NCBI GenBank assembly: GCA_948919095.1
Contig: CAQYCU010000051.1
Span: forward strand, 1 to 10,269
DNA length: 10,269 nt
Direction of reading: 5' to 3'
Source of the DNA: an uncultured Clostridia bacterium
GTDB taxonomy: Bacteria; Bacillota; Clostridia; TANB77; CAG-508
This document shows, in pieces, positions 5,546-10,269 of this stretch. The notes beneath the pieces were generated by a model that had not been told where the DNA came from, did no database searches, and worked only from the letters and a program-made list of their open reading frames with translations. Position 1 is the stretch's first letter. Each line of letters opens with the position of its first letter. The translations under genes and the position numbers were made by a program.

Positions 5546-5616
5546 ATTGTGCTAATTTTTTTATATTATTTTTAATTTTTTATTATTTTTTACTAATTTT
5601 TATTATTTTTTCATTA
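5546..5616. repeat. Low-complexity T/TA-rich tract
   Basis: The plus strand consists almost entirely of runs of T broken by single A or ATTA, with repeated TTTTTATTATTTTTT-like units. It separates the Nudix stop from its terminator. It looks like simple slippage-prone sequence with no coding content. Confidence 0.5.
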
Positions 5617-6213
5617 TTATTTTTCAAAATATTTCTTTGCTTTTTCTAGTACTAATATTGTAATTACATCACAGATATAACCCAATTCAATTAGTTCTAA
5701 TGCTTCTTCAAATGTGCATTTGAATATTCCTATGTATTCACTTTCGTCTAGATTTTGCTCTTTTATTTTTTTGCATTTTCGTGCAAGATATATGTTTGTT
5801 CTTCCTTTAGATGTTGCTATGTCTTGATAACATTGTTCTATTAATGGTATCATTTCTTCTGGAATATAGCCTGTTTCTTCTAATAGTTCTCTTTTTGCTG
5901 CAACTAATGTTTCTTCTCCTTTTTCTACTAAACCTGCTGGGCATTCTATTCCAACTGTTCTTTCACAATGTACACGTGGTTGAACTACAAATAATAATTC
6001 TCCATCTTCAGTTTCAGTTAATATAATGCAAGAATTTGGTTCGTTATTGTTTTTTAAATATCTTTCCCTATTTATTGTTTCTCCATTGTTTAATTTATAG
6101 TCTGCTTGTATTATTTTTAGAAATCCCTCTGGTACTTGTTTTTCATTTGTTATTTCTATTGTTTTATATTTTTCTATTAATTTATTTAATTCTTCTAGTT
6201 TTCCCTCTCTCAT
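5617..6213 (-). CDS. Nudix hydrolase, ADP-ribose pyrophosphatase-like
   Basis: Nudix enzymes split nucleoside diphosphates linked to another group; this one most resembles the ADP-ribose pyrophosphatase group that yields AMP and ribose 5-phosphate. The complete Nudix box GX5EX7REUXEEXGU spans residues 94-116 (G94, E100, R108-E109, E112-E113, G115), so the metal site is intact. The box is preceded by VGIECPAGLVEKGE, typical of ADP-ribose and ADP-sugar hydrolases. An N-terminal section of about 55 residues forms strands before the catalytic fold, and an acidic helix (FEEALELIELG, 168-178) follows it. The length of 198 is slightly above the usual 180. An AAGGAG site 5 bases before the ATG supports this start. 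The exact substrate cannot be read from the sequence. It is flanked by terminators on both sides and is probably transcribed alone. Confidence 0.88.
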   Translation of the reverse strand: MREGKLEELNKLIEKYKTIEITNEKQVPEGFLKIIQADYKLNNGETINRERYLKNNNEPNSCIILTETEDGELLFVVQPRVHCERTVGIECPAGLVEKGEETLVAAKRELLEETGYIPEEMIPLIEQCYQDIATSKGRTNIYLARKCKKIKEQNLDESEYIGIFKCTFEEALELIELGYICDVITILVLEKAKKYFEK

Positions 6214-6240
6214 ATTTACTCCTTACATTTATTATAAAAT

Positions 6241-6266
6241 AAAACTGACGTTTTTTACATCAGCTT
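6241..6266 (-). terminator. Intrinsic terminator after the slipin gene
   Basis: On the minus strand CTGATG (6258-6263) pairs with CGTCAG (6245-6250), including one G-T pair, around a 7-base A-rich loop. AAA and TTT flank the stem, and a T-rich run follows. It lies just past the slipin stop and ahead of the Nudix gene. Confidence 0.65.
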
Positions 6267-6276
6267 TATTTTTATT

Positions 6277-7041
6277 TTATTTTTTATCTTCTTTTCCTTT
6301 ATTAGCTAAACCCTTTGCTGCTTCAAGTAATTCTATTGGAAGTGTAAATATTACTGTATTTGATTGGTCACTACTTAAATCTGTAAGTGTTGCTAATGTA
6401 CGTAAATGAAGTGCTCCTGGAGTGTCATTCATTATTTTTGCTGCTGCAGCTAAATTTGTTGCTGCTTCTTTTTCTCCTAAAGCTTTTGTTATAACTGCTT
6501 GTTTTTCTCTTTCGGCTTCTGCTACTGTTGCTATAACTCTTTTCATTTCCATTGGCAATGCTATATCTTTTAATTCGACATTTTCTACTTTTATTCCCCA
6601 AGGGTCTGTTGCTTCATCTACTATTTTACATATTTCGTCACTTAATTTGTCTCTTTCAGTTAATAATTCGTCAAGTGATACTGAACCTACTATATTTCTC
6701 ATTGTTGTTTGTGCTAATTGGCTTACTGCATAATTAAAATTCTCAACTGAAATTATTGCTTTTGAGGCATCGAATATTTTGTAATATAAAACTGCATTTA
6801 TTTTTATTGATACATTGTCTCTTGTGATTGCTTCTTGCTCAGGAACGTCTACTGTTTTTGTTCTAATGTCTACTTTCTTGAATGTGTTTATAATTGGCCA
6901 TATTATGTGCCATCCTGGCTCTAGTATTTTTGTGAATTTACCAAATGTAAATAGCACTCCTCTTTGGTACTCATCAATTTGTTTTATTGATGCTAATGCA
7001 ATTACAATTATTATTATAATTAATGGTAATAATAGTTCCAT
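6277..7041 (-). CDS. Slipin (SPFH/Band 7 stomatin-like membrane scaffold)
   Basis: Slipins are SPFH proteins that form large membrane-associated oligomers and are thought to organise membrane domains. From the ATG at 7041 the product has 254 residues: a membrane segment at 3-17 (LLLPLIIIIIVIALA), then the SPFH domain beginning DEYQRGVLFTFGKF. It includes QEAITRDNVSI, a WGIKVENVELKDIALP block and an Ala/Glu-rich coiled-coil (VAEAEREKQAVITKALGEKE). The C-terminus NTVIFTLPIELLEAAKG is typical of the stomatin branch. A start 14 codons earlier (7083) is also open, but it would add MAMSEQSERKEKEN, translated from a GC-rich repeat-like element. AAGGAG immediately precedes the 7041 start, so I chose that one. 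An NfeD partner, often adjacent to slipins, is not in this window. Confidence 0.88.
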   Translation of the reverse strand: MELLLPLIIIIIVIALASIKQIDEYQRGVLFTFGKFTKILEPGWHIIWPIINTFKKVDIRTKTVDVPEQEAITRDNVSIKINAVLYYKIFDASKAIISVENFNYAVSQLAQTTMRNIVGSVSLDELLTERDKLSDEICKIVDEATDPWGIKVENVELKDIALPMEMKRVIATVAEAEREKQAVITKALGEKEAATNLAAAAKIMNDTPGALHLRTLATLTDLSSDQSNTVIFTLPIELLEAAKGLANKGKEDKK

Positions 7042-7046
7042 ATTTT

Positions 7047-7078
7047 CCTTCTCCTTTCGCTCGCTTTGCTCGCTCATC
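7047..7078. repeat. GC-rich island with direct repeats
   Basis: On the minus strand GAGCGAGC, AAA and GCGAGCG follow one another, giving two copies of GCGAGC. GC content here far exceeds the surrounding genome. It ends at the slipin ribosome binding site and, with the adjoining hairpin, looks like a small dispersed repeat rather than coding sequence. Confidence 0.45.
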
Positions 7079-7109
7079 GCCATCCAGTTTTTTTGAAAAA
7101 CTGTTTGGC
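7079..7109 (-). other. Strong hairpin between the ferredoxin and slipin genes
   Basis: GCCA (7079-7082) pairs with TGGC (7106-7109), and CAGTTTTT (7085-7092) pairs with AAAAACTG (7096-7103) around a 3-base loop, with a small symmetric internal loop between the stems. On the minus strand no T run follows, so it is a poor terminator there and may instead protect the mRNA 3' end or belong to a REP-like element. Confidence 0.55.
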
Positions 7110-7122
7110 AATCCTATTACTT

Positions 7123-7293
7123 TTAGTCTAGCTTAGGAGCACCAACTGGACAAGTTGCTGCACAAGTTCCACATTCTATGCATTTTGTTTCATCAATTAC
7201 GTATTTGTTATCTCCTTGTGATATGCATTCTACTGGGCATGATGCTGCACAAGCTCCGCACATTACGCACTCGTCTGATATTTTGTATGCCAT
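7123..7293 (-). CDS. 2[4Fe-4S] ferredoxin
   Basis: This small electron carrier of 56 residues has two classical cluster motifs: CVMCGACAASCP (C9, C12, C15, C19) and CIECGTCAATCP (C38, C41, C44, C48). The halves are related by the usual internal duplication, and there is one extra Cys, C23, after the first motif. The length matches clostridial-type ferredoxins. An upstream GTG (7305) is in frame, but AAAGGTGGTGA overlaps it and is well placed for the ATG at 7293. The gene follows ricT in the same direction after an 85-base gap with no clear terminator, so they may be co-transcribed. RicT-family proteins also carry an iron-sulfur cluster; a functional link is only a guess. Confidence 0.95.
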   Translation of the reverse strand: MAYKISDECVMCGACAASCPVECISQGDNKYVIDETKCIECGTCAATCPVGAPKLD

Positions 7294-7378
7294 ATTTATC
7301 ACCACCTTTATATGTATTTAAGTTTTTAAGGCTTTACTTATAAACCTTTCCATAATGTTATTTCCTCATTACATTTAA

Positions 7379-8311
7379 TTATATGTCGTCATCTATGCTG
7401 GCATTCTTTTGTTCTTTTTTATCCATTGCTTCTATTTTTTCTAGTTCTTTTATTTCTTGTTCTTCTAGTTTTTCTTGATTGTCGTCAGTGTTTTTATTGT
7501 CTTTTATTATTGTAATTTCTTGTGCATTATATTTCTTCTTGTAATTATTTCCTTCTTCATCTTTTAGCTTTACTGTTATTATTTCTTTTAAAACTTCCAC
7601 ACCGTCAACTGTTCCTTCGCCACTCTCTGTTTTAACTATTGCTCCTATGTGTGGTAGTTTTTTCATTTTTTCTTCATATACATTTTGTTCATATTTTAAA
7701 CAGCACATTAGTCTTCCACAATTTCCTGTGATTTTTGATGTATTTAATGATAAATTTTGTTCTTTTGCCATTTTTATTGATACACCGTCAAAGTCTTTTA
7801 AAAAACTGCAACAACATAATTTTAGTCCACATATTCCGTTTCCTCCAAGTAGTTTTACTTGGTCTCTTATGCTAATTTGTCTAAGTTCTATTCTCGTTCT
7901 AAATATACTTGCTAGGTCTTTTACAAGTTCTCTAAAGTCTACTCTGTTGTCTGCTGTAAAATAAAATATTAATTTAGAATTATCAAATAAATATCTTGTT
8001 TCTACCAAATTCATATTTAGATTGTATTCTTTTACTTTTTTCTTGAATATATCAGATGCTTTATTTTCTTCTTCTATATTTTCTTCTTGGTGCTTTATGT
8101 CGTTTCTTGTTGCAATTTTTATAATATCTTTTAATGGTTCCTTTAGTTTAGTTTCGTCTATTTCCCTATTTAATATTTTCACAGTTCCAAATTCTTGTCC
8201 CATTTTTGTCTCCACTATAACTTGATCACCAATTTTTAATTCTAAATCATTTGGATTGAAAAAATATGTTCGTCCATTTTCTCTAAAGTTAACTCCTACA
8301 ACTTTCTTCAT
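7379..8311 (-). CDS. ricT: RicT/YaaT, PSP1-domain protein of the RicAFT (Y-complex)
   Basis: In Bacillus subtilis RicT works with RicA and RicF, carries an iron-sulfur cluster and is needed for RNase Y-dependent maturation of several operon mRNAs and for competence, biofilm and sporulation. The 310 residues open with KKVVGVNFRENGRTYFF and contain the PSP1 core. The family's Cys set is complete: C161, the run C166-C167-C168, C198, C203 and C204, within GNGICGLKLCCCSFL and GNCGRLMCCLKYE. An acidic and Lys-rich tail (about 270-310) looks disordered. The start codon follows AGGAG, and the gene begins 13 bases after holB, the conserved holB-yaaT order of Firmicutes. RicA and RicF are not encoded here. 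Confidence 0.95.
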   Translation of the reverse strand: MKKVVGVNFRENGRTYFFNPNDLELKIGDQVIVETKMGQEFGTVKILNREIDETKLKEPLKDIIKIATRNDIKHQEENIEEENKASDIFKKKVKEYNLNMNLVETRYLFDNSKLIFYFTADNRVDFRELVKDLASIFRTRIELRQISIRDQVKLLGGNGICGLKLCCCSFLKDFDGVSIKMAKEQNLSLNTSKITGNCGRLMCCLKYEQNVYEEKMKKLPHIGAIVKTESGEGTVDGVEVLKEIITVKLKDEEGNNYKKKYNAQEITIIKDNKNTDDNQEKLEEQEIKELEKIEAMDKKEQKNASIDDDI

Positions 8312-8324
8312 TTATCTCTATCTC

Positions 8325-9206
8325 CTAGCTCTTTGTTATGTTCATTATTAAGTAGTCTATGCACATTTCATAATTGTTATTTGCTAATATTTTTTGCTTT
8401 GTCTTTTCAACTACTTCTATGGCATCTAACATTTGATTTTTTAATAATATTATATTTAAATAATTTAATATGTCTAATATATTGTCTTTCTGATTATATA
8501 ATGTGTCTGAGTTGTTGAATAATTCTAATTTATTTCCTTTTTTAAGGTTTTCTGCTATTCGAAGTAATTCTTCATAATTCTTCTTTCTTTCTTCTATTGT
8601 ATCTATTTTTTCAAGACTTCCATCTAATAATTCTATTAAATTATTTAGTTCTGATTCTGAATATTGATTTAATTTATTTTCTACTTTTAGGTATTGCTTT
8701 AATTCGTTCTGTGTTAATATATTAAAGTTTATTTTTATGCACCTTGATTTTATTGTCGGTAATATTTTACTTTCATTTGATACGATTAATATTATAACTG
8801 AGTATTCTGGTGGTTCTTCTAGTGTTTTCAATAAACAGTTTTGGCTTTCTTCTGTCATTAAGTCTGCATCATCTATTATATACATTTTTTTGTTTGAGAT
8901 TATTGGTTTTTCTATAATTCCTTCTTGCATTTGTCGTATATTGTCAATTTTTATTTTTTTATTTTCTGGAATTATTTCATAGTAGTCTGGATTTGAATTT
9001 GCATCAAATTTTATACATGAGTCACATTGATTATTACATTCGGCATTTTTTAGGCACATTATGTTTTTTGCATATTCTCTTGCAATTAGCTTTTTTCCAA
9101 TGCCAGCATTTCCTATGAACATATAACTGTTTGCTATTTTTTTGTTTTTTATTGTGTTTTCTAAATATATTTTTATTTCTTTATTTCCAATTATTTTTTC
9201 AAACAA
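8325..9206 (-). CDS. holB: DNA polymerase III clamp-loader subunit delta' (HolB), TTG start
   Basis: HolB is part of the clamp loader that opens and loads the sliding clamp at the replication fork. The 293 residues show the AAA+ layout: Walker A-like GNAGIGK (32-38), four zinc-binding Cys (C51, C57, C61, C64), a Walker B-like IIDDAD (110-115), LLKTLEEPP (125-133), and the SRC sensor motif (S154-R155-C156). A helical collar domain follows. The intact P-loop together with SRC means nucleotide binding cannot be ruled out, unlike the degenerate E. coli subunit. The start is TTG at 9204-9206, with GAGG about 11 bases before it; no ATG lies nearby. It sits 19 bases after lepB and 13 bases before ricT, so translation is probably coupled along one mRNA. 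Confidence 0.93.
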   Translation of the reverse strand: MFEKIIGNKEIKIYLENTIKNKKIANSYMFIGNAGIGKKLIAREYAKNIMCLKNAECNNQCDSCIKFDANSNPDYYEIIPENKKIKIDNIRQMQEGIIEKPIISNKKMYIIDDADLMTEESQNCLLKTLEEPPEYSVIILIVSNESKILPTIKSRCIKINFNILTQNELKQYLKVENKLNQYSESELNNLIELLDGSLEKIDTIEERKKNYEELLRIAENLKKGNKLELFNNSDTLYNQKDNILDILNYLNIILLKNQMLDAIEVVEKTKQKILANNNYEMCIDYLIMNITKS

Positions 9207-9225
9207 TTTTTATTTTTCCTCTTTC

Positions 9226-9891
9226 TTATTTTTTATCTACATTACCAAACTTGCTAAATGGCCAAAATCTAAATGATACTATACTTTCTATTTTTTCAAG
9301 TGGAATACACCCAAATGACCTACAGTCTCTTGATACTGAACGGTGGTCTCCCATTGCAAATACTGTGTTTTTTGGTACTGTAAATTTGTTAAATGCTGAT
9401 GTGTATGTTGTTGTTCCTTCATCTAAGTAGTCTTCTTGTAATTCTTCATTGTTTATATATACTTTTCCGTCTTTTATTTCTACATAGTCTCCTGGTAGTG
9501 CTATTACTCTTTTTATATAACTTGTTTTCTTTAATTCTAATACATAATATGAAAATTTGCTAAATATTGAATTGGGTTGATAGTTATATTGTGCTATTGG
9601 GCTTTCTATATTTATTTCATCTGGTTCAAATTTCTCTTTCGTTGGTGCCTCAAATGTTATTATGTCTCCTCTTTTAGGCATCTTTTTGAAAGTTCTTGGT
9701 ATCCTATTTAACCATAGTTTATCACCTTGACTTAAAGTTGAATACATTGAGTCCATTTGCACTGTTGTAGGTGTTCCTATAAAATATTTTACTACTAATG
9801 CTATTACTACTGCAATTAATAAGCAGTATATCCATTCTAGTATGTTTTTTAGTTCTGGGCTCAATTTTGATTTATTTTCTTCTGAATTCAT
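9226..9891 (-). CDS. lepB: Signal peptidase I
   Basis: This membrane enzyme removes signal peptides from exported proteins. The 221 residues have one N-terminal membrane segment (about 18-38) and an extracellular catalytic domain. The nucleophile is S48 in VQMDSMYSTL and the general base is K127 in SYIKRVIALPGD, so the Ser/Lys pair is intact. The later box reads GDHRSVSRDCRSFG (181-194) instead of the usual GDNRxxSxDSRxFG, with His for Asn and Cys for the second Ser. The Pro normally found in SMxPTL is Ser here. These changes are at positions that vary less in the family but do not touch the catalytic pair. A strong AGAGGAG site precedes the ATG. The gene starts 13 bases after the histidine kinase and leads into holB. 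Confidence 0.93.
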   Translation of the reverse strand: MNSEENKSKLSPELKNILEWIYCLLIAVVIALVVKYFIGTPTTVQMDSMYSTLSQGDKLWLNRIPRTFKKMPKRGDIITFEAPTKEKFEPDEINIESPIAQYNYQPNSIFSKFSYYVLELKKTSYIKRVIALPGDYVEIKDGKVYINNEELQEDYLDEGTTTYTSAFNKFTVPKNTVFAMGDHRSVSRDCRSFGCIPLEKIESIVSFRFWPFSKFGNVDKK

Positions 9892-9904
9892 TCTTTCTCC
9901 TCTT

Positions 9905-10269
9905 TCAATTATTTGTTTTCTGATTTTTCTTATGTTTTGTCACAGGTATTTTTAATATAACTTCTGTACCTTTTCCAACTTCGCTTTTTATATCAATGCT
10001 TCCTTTATTTTTTTCTATTATTTCTTTTGCAATTGATAAACCAAGTCCAGTTCCGCCTGATTGTCTTGTACGTGCTTTGTCTACTCTATAAAAACGTTCG
10101 AATATTCTGTCTAGGTCTTCTTGTGGTATTCCTATTCCATTGTCTTTTATTTTTACATAGGCATCACTATGTACAAATCCTACAAATATGTCTATTCTTC
10201 CACCTTCACTTGTGTATTTTACACTATTACTAATTATATTTATTATTACTCGTTCTATTCCTTCTTTAT
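9905..10269 (-). CDS. Sensor histidine kinase, C-terminal ATPase domain (partial)
   Basis: The N-terminal part lies beyond the right edge; 120 residues and a TGA stop are visible. They form most of a HATPase_c domain: the N box ERVIINIISNSVKYT (5-19), the G1 box DNGIGIP (42-48), the F box FERFYRVD (56-63) and the G2 box GGTGLGLSIAKEI (71-83), ending with the strand KSEVGKGTEVILKIPV. Nothing essential is missing from the part seen. The box spacing and FERFYRVDKAR resemble the PhoR/VicK type. The sensor domain and the partner response regulator would be further right. The stop is 13 bases before lepB, so the two genes probably share a transcript. TGA as stop shows that the standard bacterial code is used. 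Confidence 0.92.
   Translation of the reverse strand, partial: KEGIERVIINIISNSVKYTSEGGRIDIFVGFVHSDAYVKIKDNGIGIPQEDLDRIFERFYRVDKARTRQSGGTGLGLSIAKEIIEKNKGSIDIKSEVGKGTEVILKIPVTKHKKNQKTNN

Noticed and set aside
5546..5616. Short T/A repeats as a CRISPR or tandem-repeat array
   Set aside because: The units are irregular and there are no unique spacers; it is simple low-complexity sequence.
7042..7083. Longer slipin start adding MAMSEQSERKEKEN
   Set aside because: The extra codons come from the GC-rich repeat-like element, and AAGGAG is positioned for the ATG at 7041, directly before the membrane segment.
7294..7305. Earlier GTG start of the ferredoxin
   Set aside because: It overlaps the AGGTGGTGA ribosome binding site that serves the ATG at 7293, and ferredoxins of this type normally begin MAYxI.

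Overview
This is a very AT-rich stretch from a low-GC Gram-positive bacterium, most likely a member of the Clostridia. The evidence is the holB-ricT pair, a clostridial 2[4Fe-4S] ferredoxin, an RsiV-type DUF4163/DUF3298 protein, strong AGGAGG-like ribosome binding sites, and TGA used as a stop (end of the histidine kinase). I cannot name a genus from the sequence.

Layout, from left to right. Bases 1-68 hold the last codons of a plus-strand gene that converges on tspO at a shared terminator. tspO (128-586, minus) is full length only if it starts at an ATA codon. A CorB/CNNM-like small membrane protein follows at 674-1201. Bases 1202-2143 hold no convincing gene. Instead they hold a strong minus-strand promoter (1886-1914) that fires into about 580 bases of hairpin-rich sequence ending at a terminator at 1301-1347. 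This is the best candidate here for an undescribed structured RNA. A membrane-anchored M23 peptidase (2144-3142) is the only complete plus-strand gene and is divergent from that RNA.

The remainder is on the minus strand. Reading in the direction of transcription from the right edge, the genes are a sensor histidine kinase (C-terminal part), signal peptidase I (lepB), the DNA polymerase III clamp-loader subunit (holB), ricT, a ferredoxin, a slipin, a Nudix hydrolase, an RsiV-like protein, a single-pass membrane protein with a possible LolA-like domain, and a hemolysin III/PAQR membrane protein. holB, ricT and the ferredoxin are tightly spaced and match the conserved Firmicutes holB-yaaT neighbourhood. 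Terminators after the slipin, the Nudix gene and the hemolysin III gene cut the remainder into separate units. The last two genes form a two-gene operon behind an excellent promoter (4688-4716).

Points worth a second look are the candidate ncRNA, the ATA start of tspO, a set of mutually exclusive hairpins ahead of the RsiV-like gene that can expose or hide its ribosome binding site, a hairpin that splits the Shine-Dalgarno site from the start codon of the CorB-like gene, and a GC-rich repeat-like island ahead of the slipin that produces a spurious N-terminal extension.
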